From Flavobacterium acetivorans (GTDB taxonomy: Bacteria; Bacteroidota; Bacteroidia; Flavobacteriales; Flavobacteriaceae): DNA of 64,000 nucleotides. Both the position numbers and the translations under genes were made by a program. Positions within the stretch are counted from its first letter, which is position 1. The number at the start of each line of letters is the position of its first letter. Under the pieces are notes generated by a model, which worked only from the letters and a program-made list of their open reading frames with translations, had not been told where the DNA came from and did not search any database. The stretch lies in the NCBI RefSeq assembly GCF_020911885.1, contig NZ_CP087132.1, forward strand, positions 2,294,001 through 2,358,000, in the 5' to 3' direction. Of the stretch, positions 44,870-53,830 are shown piece by piece.

Positions 44870-47086
44870 ATGTACAACGGAATTCAAATTATTTTTTTGA
44901 TTTTATTTTCCTTAAACATTTTAAGTAGCCAACCCGCTACAACTAACGCGATGCTTAGCGATAAGGAAATTTTAGAACTAATAAAGCAGGGTTCTAGTTC
45001 TTTGCATGAGTCTAAATTTGAAAAGTCTTTTGAAACCTCCAGGAAGGCTTTGCATCACTCTTATGTCAGTAAAGATAATTATCTCATTGCCAGATCCTAT
45101 AATAATATAGCAGCCAATTATCAAGGTTTAGCCGAGTATGATAAGGCAGTTTTCTATTTTGTTAAAGGTTTGCTATATGCCAATAGAACTAATAATGATA
45201 CTATCAAAAGTTGGTTAAATAATAATTTAGGAAACTTGTATAGTTTTGACAAAAATCAATTCAGTACAGGATTAAAATATTATAAGAAAGCTTTATGGCA
45301 TAGCGAAAAAACAAATGATAGTGCTCAAATTTATGTAACCAAGTTAAACTTAGCTTGGGCTTACTTTTATATAGGTAATTTTAAAGAAGGAGAGCCTTAT
45401 TTAAAATTTATTAATGTTCAGCACAAAAAGTATGGTAAAGAGAAAACAGCGGTAGCATTAAACATGCTCAATGGGATGTTTTATAGTCATAAAAATGAGT
45501 ATAATAAAGCAAGTTCTTATTTTTTAAAAGCCATTGCATTAGGAAATCAAGGTAATGAAAAGCAAGATTTGTCCCAAGCCTATAGTGAATATGCAAAATT
45601 ATTATTCAAAACAGGTGATTTTAAAAAGGCCTATGAAAATATGGCTACTTTTAATAAAGTAAATAATGAGCTTACTGATTCTAAAAAACTTAGGAAAGCT
45701 AATTTGGTAGGTATTAATCTGGAACTAGATGAGTACAAAAGAAAAGTCAATACTATTGAAAGTGAAAAAGAACTTCAATACCAAAGCTTAAAGAAATCAA
45801 GAATCATTGTAGTATTATTCATTATTGCTTTGAGCGTTTTATTATTATTGTTCTATACACTCTATAAGAGTTATAGTTTTAAACAAAAGAAAAACAAGGA
45901 GCTTATTATTGCTAATAAAGAGCTATCGGTAGCAAAAGAAAATGCAGAAGTTGCTTCCCAGCAAAAGTCCCAGTTTGTATCAACGATTAGTCATGAATTA
46001 AGAACTCCTTTATACGGTGTTGTAGGGATTACTAATATGCTTTTGGATGAGCATAAAGAATTGGCAAACAGTCCGCATTTGAGTTCACTTAAATTTTCTG
46101 CCCGGTATTTATTATCATTGGTTAATGATGTACTTCAAATCAATAAAATTGAAGAAAACAGAATAGTATTAGAAAACATGACTTTTAATATTAGTGATGA
46201 AATCAATATGATAAAGAACTCTTTGTCTTTTATTGCTAAGAATCATGATAATAAAATTAATGTTTATATTGATCCTGCAATTCCGGAATATTTAATTGGA
46301 GATAAATTAAGGCTTTCTCAAATTTTGATTAACCTGGTAAGTAACGCTTTGAAATTTACTAAAAATGGTGAAGTCAAAATAAAAGTTGATTTGGTTAAAA
46401 TGGCAGAAAAAGAATGTAGTGTTGAATTCAATATTGAAGACAACGGTATTGGTATTGCCAAAGAGGATCAAGATAAAATCTTTGATACATTCGTACAAAT
46501 TGGCAGAAAGGAAATAGATTATCAGGGTACTGGATTAGGTTTAGCAATTGTTAAACGATTATTAGACTTGTTTAATAGTTCTATTAATCTTGAAAGCGAG
46601 GCCGGGAAAGGAACTAAATTTACTTTTGTCATAAAATTTGAACATGACTCTGCTAAATCAGTTGAAATGATTAATAATATAGAGGTTGATTTAGGAACAA
46701 ACCAAATTTTTAAAATTTTAGTGGTTGAAGACAATAAAATCAATCAAGTTATTATTAGGAAAATTATTGAGAAGCAAAACAGCAATTGTATAATTGTCAG
46801 TGATGGATTTACAGCCCTTGAAATTCTAGATAAAGATAAATTTGACGTGATATTAATGGACATTAATATGCCAATAATTAACGGTTTTGAAACAACAAGA
46901 AGAATTCGTGAGAGAGGTATTTATACACCTGTTATTGCTTTAACGGCATTTAATAAAGAGGAAGTCACAGAAGAAGCGATTTCATCCGGTTTCGATGATA
47001 TTATAAATAAACCTTTCGAATCTGAAGCTCTATTTAAGACTATTACTTATTTATTGTCTAGACAGGAATCTCTTTCTTTAAACTAA
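44870..47086 (+). CDS. Hybrid sensor histidine kinase with TPR sensor and receiver domain
   Basis: A 738-residue membrane-bound two-component protein. A signal-anchor and TPR repeats (about 30-270; YNNIAANYQGLAEYDKAVFYF) form the periplasmic or external sensor. A helix at about 310-333 spans the membrane and a short coiled coil follows. HisKA has His375 in STISHELRTPLYGV. The ATPase domain shows NLVSNALKFT, DNGIGI and GTGLGLAI. The C-terminal receiver has Asp664 in VILMDINMP. No output DNA-binding domain or HPt is fused, and no partner regulator is adjacent. The stimulus is unknown. It ends within a terminator stem. Confidence 0.94.
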   Translation: MYNGIQIIFLILFSLNILSSQPATTNAMLSDKEILELIKQGSSSLHESKFEKSFETSRKALHHSYVSKDNYLIARSYNNIAANYQGLAEYDKAVFYFVKGLLYANRTNNDTIKSWLNNNLGNLYSFDKNQFSTGLKYYKKALWHSEKTNDSAQIYVTKLNLAWAYFYIGNFKEGEPYLKFINVQHKKYGKEKTAVALNMLNGMFYSHKNEYNKASSYFLKAIALGNQGNEKQDLSQAYSEYAKLLFKTGDFKKAYENMATFNKVNNELTDSKKLRKANLVGINLELDEYKRKVNTIESEKELQYQSLKKSRIIVVLFIIALSVLLLLFYTLYKSYSFKQKKNKELIIANKELSVAKENAEVASQQKSQFVSTISHELRTPLYGVVGITNMLLDEHKELANSPHLSSLKFSARYLLSLVNDVLQINKIEENRIVLENMTFNISDEINMIKNSLSFIAKNHDNKINVYIDPAIPEYLIGDKLRLSQILINLVSNALKFTKNGEVKIKVDLVKMAEKECSVEFNIEDNGIGIAKEDQDKIFDTFVQIGRKEIDYQGTGLGLAIVKRLLDLFNSSINLESEAGKGTKFTFVIKFEHDSAKSVEMINNIEVDLGTNQIFKILVVEDNKINQVIIRKIIEKQNSNCIIVSDGFTALEILDKDKFDVILMDINMPIINGFETTRRIRERGIYTPVIALTAFNKEEVTEEAISSGFDDIINKPFESEALFKTITYLLSRQESLSLN

Positions 47087-47089
47087 AAA

Positions 47090-47129
47090 AAAAGAGCTTA
47101 GAGATTTTTTGTAAATTCTAAGCTCTTTT
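47090..47129. terminator. Bidirectional terminator between the kinase and Hsp20 genes
   Basis: A 13-bp stem AAAAGAGCTTAGA / TCTAAGCTCTTTT with A and T tracts. It serves the plus-strand kinase directly and may also serve the convergent Hsp20 gene. Confidence 0.85.
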
Positions 47130-47154
47130 ATTTTGAGTCATTTTTAAAAATGGC

Positions 47155-47607
47155 TTATTTAACAGTGATAGTTTTGGCTATTTTGTTAGTTGTACCTTCT
47201 TTTTTTGCAATTTCTACATGTAAAATACCGTCTTTATAATTGGCGCTAACATTGTTTTCATCGGCGTAATCAGGGAGACTGAAAGCTCTGTTGAAGGATT
47301 GATAGTTGAATTCCTTTCTGTAATAATTGTCTTTTTTTCTATTTTCTTCTTTTTCCTCTTTTTTTTCAGAAGAAATACTAAGCATGTTATTGTCAATTTC
47401 AATTTTAAAGTCTTCCTTTTTTAAACCGGGAGCGGCCAATTCTACCTCAATTTTTTTGTCTGTTTCTTTTAAATTTACTGAAGGTAAATTACCGCCTAAA
47501 GAAGAGAAATTCTTACCGCTCCAATCTGTAAGATCTTTTGATAGAAAATCATCAAAGAAAGTATTTACAATTGGAACAAAACCATTTTTTTTTGCTGGAG
47601 TTTCCAT
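47155..47607 (-). CDS. Small heat shock protein, Hsp20/alpha-crystallin family
   Basis: A 150-residue ATP-independent holdase chaperone. The alpha-crystallin domain runs from about residue 45 (VNLKETDKKIEVELAAPGLKKEDFKIEIDN) to the A-x-x-x-n-G-hL motif (YKDGILHVEIAKKE), with a lysine/glutamate-rich loop between (EKKEEKEENRKKDNYYRKEF). The C-terminus KIAKTITVK contains the I-x-I/V-like anchor. It is expected to be heat-induced, though no clear heat-shock operator is visible upstream. Confidence 0.95.
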   Translation of the reverse strand: METPAKKNGFVPIVNTFFDDFLSKDLTDWSGKNFSSLGGNLPSVNLKETDKKIEVELAAPGLKKEDFKIEIDNNMLSISSEKKEEKEENRKKDNYYRKEFNYQSFNRAFSLPDYADENNVSANYKDGILHVEIAKKEGTTNKIAKTITVK

Positions 47608-47714
47608 GATATTAAAGATTTAGATGATTAGTAATTTTTAATAAAATTAAGGAAAAACACTTGAAATAGTTATATCTAAAAAGTTAATTAACTCATTATT
47701 AGTATTTTGTATGT

Positions 47715-47754
47715 AAAAAAAATCCTTTTACGATATTGGTAAAAGGAGTTTTTT
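47715..47754. terminator. Terminator of the DEAD-box helicase gene (minus), bidirectional form
   Basis: TCCTTTTAC / GTAAAAGGA stem (47723-47731 and 47739-47747) with an A8 tract on the left, which is the T tract for the minus strand, and GT6 on the right. It lies 26 bases beyond the helicase stop. Confidence 0.8.
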
Positions 47755-47779
47755 AAGGCTAACAAATTATCTATTTTAA

Positions 47780-49039
47780 TTAATACCAGCGTTTTTTATT
47801 TTGCTTGGAAGCACTAGATTTTCTCGATTTGTGAGCACCGCCGCTGCGATTTGAATTTTTAGGTTTAGTCGATCCTCCAGGAGCAGTTTCAGGACTTCCT
47901 GAATGCCACGGATAAGGATGGTCATTTATGGTTTTAACGTCTACTTTTATTAATTTTTGGATGTCTTTCCAATAACCATGTTCGTCTTTGCTGCAAAAAG
48001 AAATAGCAACTCCGCCATTTCCGGCACGTCCTGTTCTACCAATACGGTGTACGTATGTTTCGGGTATGTTTGGCAGGTCAAAGTTGATGACAAAAGGCAA
48101 TTGGTCAATATCAATTCCTCTAGCGGCAATGTCTGTGGCTACAAGAACGCCCACTTCTTTGTTTTTAAAAGCTTCCAGTACACGCTGTCTGGCATTTTGT
48201 GATTTATCGCCATGAATAGCTTCGGCAGCGATGTTGTTTTTTCGTAATGCTTTTACAACATTGTCCGCGCCGTGTTTCGTTCTTGAAAAAACCAATATAT
48301 TCGATAAATCTTGATTTTTTATCAAATGGTACAACAGATTTCTTTTCTCTGTTTTTTCAACAAAATAAACGTGTTGTTCTACATTTTCGGCGGTAGAGGA
48401 AACTGGAGAAACAGTTACTGTTTCAGGATCAGTCAAAAACATTTCGGCAAGTTCTCTTATTGCAATAGGCATGGTTGCCGAGAAAAAAAGAGTTTGTCTG
48501 TTTTTAGGCGTTAGCTTTACGATTTTTTTGACATCATTTACAAAGCCCATATCAAGCATTTGATCCGCTTCATCCAATACAAGCGTATGCAAATGATCTA
48601 AGTCAATGAAACCTTGTTTGTGTAAATCAAGTAATCTTCCCGGTGTTGCAACCAAAATATCAACCCCGTTTTTTAAGGCATCAACCTGTGGGTTTTGAGA
48701 AACTCCTCCAAAAATGGTGAGTTGGGTTAAATTGGTATATTTTCCATAATCATCAAAATTTTGACCAATTTGGACTGCTAATTCCCGAGTTGGGGTAACT
48801 ACCAGGGCACGAATTTGTTTGGCTTTTTTTGATGAACCTACAATGCGGTGTAATTGATGGATGATAGGAATGGCAAATGCTGCCGTTTTTCCTGTTCCTG
48901 TTTGTGCACAACCCACTAAGTCTCTTCCTGCTAAAACTAAAGGAATTGCTTGTTCTTGAATGGGAGTGGGGATGGTATAGCCTTGTTCAAATACGGCTTT
49001 TTGTATACTTTTTGAAAGCGATAAATCTTCGAATAACAT
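47780..49039 (-). CDS. DEAD-box ATP-dependent RNA helicase (RhlE-like)
   Basis: A 419-residue RNA helicase with all core motifs: Q motif (GYTIPTPIQEQAIP), AQTGTGKTAAF (I), PTRELAVQ (Ia), VLDEADQMLDMGF (II), FFSATM (III), VLVATDIAARGIDI (V) and HRIGRTGRAG (VI). The short basic tail (NRSGGAHKSRKSSASKQNKKRW) is RhlE-like and probably binds RNA. Such helicases assist ribosome assembly or RNA decay, often in the cold. It is monocistronic, with a -7 box at 49085-49092. Confidence 0.95.
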   Translation of the reverse strand: MLFEDLSLSKSIQKAVFEQGYTIPTPIQEQAIPLVLAGRDLVGCAQTGTGKTAAFAIPIIHQLHRIVGSSKKAKQIRALVVTPTRELAVQIGQNFDDYGKYTNLTQLTIFGGVSQNPQVDALKNGVDILVATPGRLLDLHKQGFIDLDHLHTLVLDEADQMLDMGFVNDVKKIVKLTPKNRQTLFFSATMPIAIRELAEMFLTDPETVTVSPVSSTAENVEQHVYFVEKTEKRNLLYHLIKNQDLSNILVFSRTKHGADNVVKALRKNNIAAEAIHGDKSQNARQRVLEAFKNKEVGVLVATDIAARGIDIDQLPFVINFDLPNIPETYVHRIGRTGRAGNGGVAISFCSKDEHGYWKDIQKLIKVDVKTINDHPYPWHSGSPETAPGGSTKPKNSNRSGGAHKSRKSSASKQNKKRWY

Positions 49040-49084
49040 ATTTTGGATATTAAATACCTTGTATTAAGTACAGAGATAGTTTTG

Positions 49085-49092
49085 CAAAGATA
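49085..49092 (-). promoter_or_regulatory. Putative -7 box of the helicase gene
   Basis: The minus strand reads TATCTTTG (TAnnTTTG), 46 bases upstream of the start codon, leaving a leader of about 40 bases. No distinct -33 element is visible. Confidence 0.45.
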
Positions 49093-49167
49093 CTATTATT
49101 ATTTTTGGCATCTTTTTTTAATATTTTCCTAGCCAAATTGATTTTAATAATCAAATGGTTGTACTAA

Positions 49168-50205
49168 TTACTCAATGCTGCTGTTGGATTTTATAAAATC
49201 AGTAACAAGATACCCAATTAATTTTCCAATTAAATGATTGTTTTTTTCTTCAGCCAAATCCGGTGCGCCTTCGCAAATGTGTAAATAAGAAGCGTTTTTG
49301 TGTTTGCCGAAGAATGAAATAAACTGTCTCAATTCTTCTACAGAGAAACCGCTCATCGTCATTGCGCTACTGGCAATATTTGGAATAGCATCTAAATCGA
49401 TCTCAATTCCATAGGAATCGGTTTTTATAAATTCTAATGCGTTAACCATTTCTTGGCGAAATTCTTTTTCTTTTCGAATGTTCAGGCTGTCGTAGGTATT
49501 GTAACGTACTCGATCTTCTTTTTTCTTGATAATATCCAAGACACTTTTGGAAGTGTAATTTTCGTGTAATCCAAAGATGAAATATTTTTTTAAGAAACCT
49601 TCCTCGTAGGCATAAGAAAATCCGTTTCCGCTATGACGTCCTTCTAGAATTCTAAAATCGGAATGGGCATCAAAATTTATCGCGTTAACTGCTTTTCCTT
49701 TGGCTAAGGCAGTCCCTTTTATGTTTCCGTAAGAGTTGTTGTGTCCGCCACCGATAATTATAGGCGTCTTTCCTGATTTTATAATGTTAAAAATAGCATG
49801 TGAGACCTCTTTGTCGATTTTCTCTACCAGTTGACTTAATTTTGTACGATCGCTTGTTTTATTGAAATCTAAATGTTCTACTTCTTTCATTTCATCATAA
49901 ACATCAATTTGGCCAAGAACGATAATTTGACTGCCTTTGCAAAAACGATTGTGTTGAATGTTTGCGATATTTTTTATGGCTACATCCCAAGCTGATGCTG
50001 CGCCAGGCCTTCCAAAATTAGCTCTGATACCAATATCTTCCGGAATTCCCAATAATACATATTTGGCTTCATAGCTTTTTAAAAATGAAATAAAATCGGT
50101 GTCTTTAGGGACCGTTATCATTTTTTCTCCAAACTTTATTTCACCACTTCTATGGTTAGTAATTTTCGCTAAATCATTAGCTGTAAAACGCAGTAGCTTT
50201 TCCAT
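49168..50205 (-). CDS. hutG: Formimidoylglutamase/arginase-family ureohydrolase
   Basis: A 345-residue binuclear metal hydrolase. ATG at 50203-50205 is chosen (MEKLLRFTANDLAK); the longer frame starts close to the -7 box. Metal-ligand segments are GGGHNNSYG, NFDAHSDFR and EIDLDAIP. The arginase core usually has GGDHS and SxDxDxxDP, so the first and last ligands are altered in the way typical of the Bacteroidota formimidoylglutamase group. With hutI at 51238-52476 it likely completes histidine breakdown, releasing glutamate and formamide. Agmatinase is a less likely alternative. hutH and hutU are not in the window. Confidence 0.75.
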   Translation of the reverse strand: MEKLLRFTANDLAKITNHRSGEIKFGEKMITVPKDTDFISFLKSYEAKYVLLGIPEDIGIRANFGRPGAASAWDVAIKNIANIQHNRFCKGSQIIVLGQIDVYDEMKEVEHLDFNKTSDRTKLSQLVEKIDKEVSHAIFNIIKSGKTPIIIGGGHNNSYGNIKGTALAKGKAVNAINFDAHSDFRILEGRHSGNGFSYAYEEGFLKKYFIFGLHENYTSKSVLDIIKKKEDRVRYNTYDSLNIRKEKEFRQEMVNALEFIKTDSYGIEIDLDAIPNIASSAMTMSGFSVEELRQFISFFGKHKNASYLHICEGAPDLAEEKNNHLIGKLIGYLVTDFIKSNSSIE

Positions 50206-50260
50206 AAAGGATAAAAATTTTTCCAAAAATAATATAATTGTCATAACTTACGTTATAACT

Positions 50261-50268
50261 CAAATATA
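50261..50268 (-). promoter_or_regulatory. Putative -7 box of hutG
   Basis: The minus strand reads TATATTTG (TAnnTTTG), 56 bases upstream of the chosen hutG start. It sits only 6 bases from the oppositely directed box at 50275-50282. Confidence 0.5.
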
Positions 50269-50274
50269 TATTGT

Positions 50275-50282
50275 TAAATTTG
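50275..50282 (+). promoter_or_regulatory. Putative -7 box of the coiled-coil protein gene
   Basis: TAAATTTG matches TAnnTTTG and ends 17 bases before the ATG at 50300. Its -33 region would overlap the divergent hutG promoter. Confidence 0.5.
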
Positions 50283-50299
50283 GAAAAAAATAATTAAAA

Positions 50300-51184
50300 A
50301 TGGAAAATCAAAAAAGTAGTTCAAGTTTAAAAGCTGTTATAGCTGTCTTAGCGGTATTGCTAGTGGGAAGTTTAGTGTATATTTTTAAAATTACCTCAGA
50401 TGCTGATACCGTACAAACTGAATTAAAATCTACTATGACTGAAAAAGAATCAGTTATGAAAGATTTGCAAGAGTTGAAAGCAACTTACGATGCTGCAATT
50501 GCAGAAAATACTTCTATGTCTGAAGAGTTAATTCAAGAAAGAGATAAGGTGGTAAGCTTAATGGCTGACTTGAATAAATCTAAAGGGGATGTAGCTTCAT
50601 TGGCAAAATACAAAAGTCAATTTGTTGCTTTGCAAAACAACATGAAAGTTTTGATGGCGGAAAATGAAGGTTTGAAAAAAGAAAATACAAATCTTACCAC
50701 ACAACGTGATAGTACTATTGTAGTGTTAGGTGAGTCTAAAAAATACAATGAAGTATTAGTAGGACAAAACGAAGAGTTATCAAAAGCGGTTGAAAAAGGG
50801 TCTAAATTATCCGTTTTAAACATGAAAACTTCGGCTTATAAACTAAGAAGCTCAGGAAAACAGATTGAAACTGATAAAGCCAGTAGAGCGGATGTACTTA
50901 AAATTAGTTTTACCATTGCTGAAAACCAAATTGCAAAATCAGGAGATAAAACTTATTATGTACAGGTAATTGATAGTAAAAACAACGTTTTAGGGGACAA
51001 GAAAACGGAAAACTTTGGAGATAAAGATTTGACTTATAGTTTTATTACTAATGTGAAATATGAGAATAAAACAGTTAATGTTTCTGAAGATTTAAAAGGA
51101 AAAGATTTTGCCAAAGGAACTTACTTTGTAAATGTTTTCGATAAAGATGAATTGGTTTCAAAAACAAGTTTTACTTTAAGATAG
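50300..51184 (+). CDS. Membrane-anchored coiled-coil protein of unknown function
   Basis: A 294-residue protein with one N-terminal membrane helix (about residues 10-31, AVIAVLAVLLVGSLVYIF), then a long coiled coil (about 35-175; LQELKATYDAAIAENTSMSE) and a compact beta-rich C-terminal domain (about 185-294; KISFTIAENQIAKSGDKTYYVQVID). No enzyme motif is seen. Similar proteins are common in flavobacteria as chromosome-partition-like or envelope-spanning hypotheticals, but no function is known to me. It separates hutG from hutI on the opposite strand and ends at a bidirectional terminator. Confidence 0.8.
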   Translation: MENQKSSSSLKAVIAVLAVLLVGSLVYIFKITSDADTVQTELKSTMTEKESVMKDLQELKATYDAAIAENTSMSEELIQERDKVVSLMADLNKSKGDVASLAKYKSQFVALQNNMKVLMAENEGLKKENTNLTTQRDSTIVVLGESKKYNEVLVGQNEELSKAVEKGSKLSVLNMKTSAYKLRSSGKQIETDKASRADVLKISFTIAENQIAKSGDKTYYVQVIDSKNNVLGDKKTENFGDKDLTYSFITNVKYENKTVNVSEDLKGKDFAKGTYFVNVFDKDELVSKTSFTLR

Positions 51185-51206
51185 TAGCTTACTAATTGAA
51201 AAATAT

Positions 51207-51239
51207 AAAAAAAGAGGAACTAAATGTTCCTCTTTTTTT
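51207..51239. terminator. Bidirectional terminator between the coiled-coil gene and hutI
   Basis: A 14-bp perfect stem (A7 GAGGAAC / GTTCCTC T7) with a five-base loop. The hutI stop codon at 51238-51240 overlaps its end. Confidence 0.9.
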
Positions 51240-52476
51240 ATGCTATACTTTTACCTTCTATAAACACGGTTTCTATTAAATTACTGCCAAAAGCATAAGG
51301 CAATTGATAATAGGAAGGAATGTTTTTTGTAAGAATCAGATTTGCTTTTTTACCCACTGTAATACTTCCATGGGTTTCGGAAACTCCCATGGCATAAGCT
51401 CCGTTGATGGTAGCTGCATTGATTGCTTCTTCAGGAGTCATTTTCATTTTTATACAGGCAGTGGCAACAACAAAGTTCATGTTTCCGGATGGAGTAGAGC
51501 CTGGATTGTAATCGGTAGCTAATGCCAGAGGAAGTCCGGCAGCAATCATTTCACGCGCCGGCGTATAAGGAATACTTAAAAAATAAGAACAAGAAGGTAA
51601 AGCTACCGGCATGGTTTCGGTATTTTTTAAAGCCATAATGTCTTCCGTATTCATAACTTCAAGATGATCTACTGAGAGCGCATGTTGTTTTACAGCCGCT
51701 TGGATTGCTCCGATAGAGTTAAACTGGTTTACGTGGATTTTTGATTTCAGACCGTATTGTAGTCCTGCTTCCATGATTTGTTCCAGTTCGCTAACAGTGA
51801 AATAACCCGTTTCGCAAAATACGTCGATATATTCTGCCAGCTTGTTTTGGGCAATTTGCGGCAGCATTTCATTGATTAAAAGATCGATGTAGCCTTTGCG
51901 GTTTTCTTTGTACTCTAAAGGAATAGCATGAGCGCCAAGAAAAGTAGCTTTTATTGTTATTGGATAGTTGTTAGAAAGCTTTTTAATTACACGAAGCATT
52001 TTAAGTTCTCCATCGATTGTGAGTCCGTAACCGGATTTTATTTCAACAGCACCCGTACCCAGACGCATGACTTCCTCCAGGCGCAATTTTGACTGCTCGT
52101 AAATTTCTTCTTCTGAGGATTCGTTGAGTTTTTTTGCCGAATTTAAGATTCCACCGCCATGGTTAGCAATTTCTTCATAGGTCATGCCATTGATGCGATC
52201 TACAAATTCCTGCTCGCGATTCCCGGCATAAACAATGTGGGTGTGACTGTCGCACCAAGTGGGTAAAACCATTTTTCCAGTTGCATCGATAACTTCATCG
52301 GCTTTTATTTGCGGTAAATTATCCATAGAACCAAAATCGGATATCAAATCATCCTGAATCAATAAATACGCATTTTTGATTGTTGGTAGAATGGCCATTT
52401 CGGCACCGGAAACTTTTGAAACGGAAGTTTTCCGCACCTGAAGCAATTCCTTTACATTTATGATCAGTGTTGTCAT
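51238..52476 (-). CDS. hutI: Imidazolonepropionase
   Basis: A 412-residue amidohydrolase of histidine catabolism, turning imidazolone-5-propionate into formimidoyl-glutamate. The metal site DSHTHIVYAGNREQEF, LGAHAIPLEYK, KIHVNQFNS, SVDHLEVM and ALATDYNPGS are the HutI signatures. ATG at 52474-52476 (MTTLIINVKELLQ) is used: it lies 4 bases after the stop of the upstream gene, whereas the longer frame would overlap that gene by 23 bases. It is likely co-transcribed with the glutaminyl cyclase gene upstream. Confidence 0.95.
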   Translation of the reverse strand: MTTLIINVKELLQVRKTSVSKVSGAEMAILPTIKNAYLLIQDDLISDFGSMDNLPQIKADEVIDATGKMVLPTWCDSHTHIVYAGNREQEFVDRINGMTYEEIANHGGGILNSAKKLNESSEEEIYEQSKLRLEEVMRLGTGAVEIKSGYGLTIDGELKMLRVIKKLSNNYPITIKATFLGAHAIPLEYKENRKGYIDLLINEMLPQIAQNKLAEYIDVFCETGYFTVSELEQIMEAGLQYGLKSKIHVNQFNSIGAIQAAVKQHALSVDHLEVMNTEDIMALKNTETMPVALPSCSYFLSIPYTPAREMIAAGLPLALATDYNPGSTPSGNMNFVVATACIKMKMTPEEAINAATINGAYAMGVSETHGSITVGKKANLILTKNIPSYYQLPYAFGSNLIETVFIEGKSIA

Positions 52477-52480
52477 GTTG

Positions 52481-53533
52481 TTATTCTGTAATTTTGATTT
52501 CAAACATTTTGTCCCAGTTTTTCCCGGTTACAAAAATAGTCTTCGTTTTCGGGTTGTAAGCAATACCGTTTAAAACGTCAGTGTCGGGTAATTTTGTAAT
52601 TTTATTATTTAGATCCGCTAGGTTGATAATCCCTTCAACGGCACCATTTTTCGGATTGATAACTGCAATAGCGTCTTTTTGATATACATTTCCATAGATT
52701 TTACCGTCAATCCATTCTAATTCATTTACAGATTTTATTTTTGTTTCATAGGAATACACATTGATGAAATCAATTTCTTTTAGCGTCACAGGATCGATAA
52801 TCCAAATTTTTTCGGTTCCGTCAGATTGGTATAAATTTTTACCGTCATTGGTTAGGCCCCAACCCTCAATATTTTTAAAATAGGAGAATGTTTTTTCTTT
52901 TTTAAAGGTATCTGCATTATAAACGTATCCTTCATTCTCTTTCCAAGTCAGTTGGTATACTTTATTGTTCAGAATTGTGATTCCCTCTCCAAAATATTTG
53001 GAATCTAGTTCAATTTCTTTATAAACTTTCCCAGTTTTATAATCGGTTTTTTTGAGCTGAGATTTGCCATATTGTCCAGTTCCTTCATAAAGGGTGTCAC
53101 GGTAAAACTCTAATCCCTGAGTGTAGGCTTTAATATCATGTGGATAGGTATTTACAATGGTGTATTTTAATAATTTTGGATGAATGTTTGAAACCAGTTC
53201 CACTCTTGCTGTAGCTTCTGAATTTCCACCATCATAATAAACCAAAGCTTTTAGGTTTTGATAACCTAGTTTTTGGTCTTTTAATTCGAAAGTCAATTTT
53301 TCAAGACCTTTCTTGGAAGCAATTTTTTTGTCATTTGTAAAATAAACAATACTGTCAATTGCCTTCTCTTTTGGGTTCAGAATTTCCAAACTTAGTGCTT
53401 CTTGTGGCTGATATTGTTCCTTAAATTTGGAAGTATCGAAATTAAATATAGAATTTTCTCCTTTTTTTGTATCTCCACAATTAGAAAAGGTGATTCCTAA
53501 TAAAATGAAAGATAGTAAGTTATATTTTTTCAT
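52481..53533 (-). CDS. Glutaminyl-peptide cyclotransferase (bacterial type), lipoprotein
   Basis: A 350-residue exported lipoprotein. ATG at 53531-53533 begins a lipoprotein signal (MKKYNLLSFILLGITFSNCGD, Cys19). An ATG two codons upstream is also possible, and the longer frame runs into the SRP RNA promoter region. The C-terminal two thirds are a five-bladed propeller of the plant/bacterial glutamine cyclotransferase type (YTQGLEFYRDTLYEGTGQYG, EGWGLTNDGKNLYQSDG, VNELEWIDGKIYGNVYQKD, VLNGIAYNPKTKTIFVTGK). The enzyme makes N-terminal pyroglutamate on exported proteins. The N-terminal about 90 residues form an extra beta domain. Confidence 0.9.
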   Translation of the reverse strand: MKKYNLLSFILLGITFSNCGDTKKGENSIFNFDTSKFKEQYQPQEALSLEILNPKEKAIDSIVYFTNDKKIASKKGLEKLTFELKDQKLGYQNLKALVYYDGGNSEATARVELVSNIHPKLLKYTIVNTYPHDIKAYTQGLEFYRDTLYEGTGQYGKSQLKKTDYKTGKVYKEIELDSKYFGEGITILNNKVYQLTWKENEGYVYNADTFKKEKTFSYFKNIEGWGLTNDGKNLYQSDGTEKIWIIDPVTLKEIDFINVYSYETKIKSVNELEWIDGKIYGNVYQKDAIAVINPKNGAVEGIINLADLNNKITKLPDTDVLNGIAYNPKTKTIFVTGKNWDKMFEIKITE

Positions 53534-53587
53534 GGTCATTTTTTTTGATAGTCCAATATACAATGTTATTTTAAGGCGGCAAAGGGC

Positions 53588-53617
53588 TTGCAAAAATATA
53601 AAAAGATTGTATATTTG
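53588..53617 (+). promoter_or_regulatory. Promoter of the SRP RNA
   Basis: TTG at 53588-53590 and TATATTTG at 53610-53617, spacer 19 bases, an ideal Bacteroidota promoter. It ends 4 bases before the RNA's first helix. Confidence 0.8.
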
Positions 53618-53621
53618 CACC

Positions 53622-53714
53622 GGCAAGTCCTACACGACCAGCTCCTGCAGACTCCCCCAGGATGGGAACATAGCAAGGGTACGTGGTTGAGCGGTGCGAT
53701 GTAGGTCGCTTGCC
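53622..53714 (+). ncRNA. ffs: Signal recognition particle RNA, small bacterial type (4.5S)
   Basis: About 93 bases. GGCAAG at the 5' end pairs with CTTGCC at the 3' end. The apical part contains the conserved Ffh-binding region: CCAGGATGGGAACATAGCAAGGGTA has the GGAA-type loop and the AGCA internal loop. A run of T follows at once (53716 onward). The RNA scaffolds Ffh for co-translational membrane targeting. The exact ends are estimated from the closing helix. Confidence 0.92.
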
Positions 53715-53770
53715 ATTTTTTTTAAATCTGGATTTATTTCAGATTCTTTTCAAAGTTTATACAAAAGTAG

Positions 53771-53789
53771 TCTTCCTTCGGGAGGATTT
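53771..53789 (+). terminator. UUCG-loop terminator downstream of the SRP RNA
   Basis: TCTTCC, loop TTCG, GGAGGA (one G-U pair), then T7. It lies 57 bases after the RNA end and just before the promoter of the next gene, so it insulates that gene from the highly expressed RNA. Confidence 0.7.
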
Positions 53790-53792
53790 TTT

Positions 53793-53800
53793 TATTTTTG
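53793..53800 (+). promoter_or_regulatory. Putative -7 box of the SDR gene
   Basis: TATTTTTG matches TAnnTTTG, 30 bases before the ATG at 53831. The upstream in-frame start at 53798 falls inside the box and is therefore unlikely. Confidence 0.55.
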
Positions 53801-53830
53801 GCCCTTTCATATATCAAACAATCATACAGC

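Noticed and set aside
53798..53830. Upstream start for the SDR gene
   Set aside because: It lies within the likely -7 box, and the Rossmann fold begins directly at the ATG at 53831.
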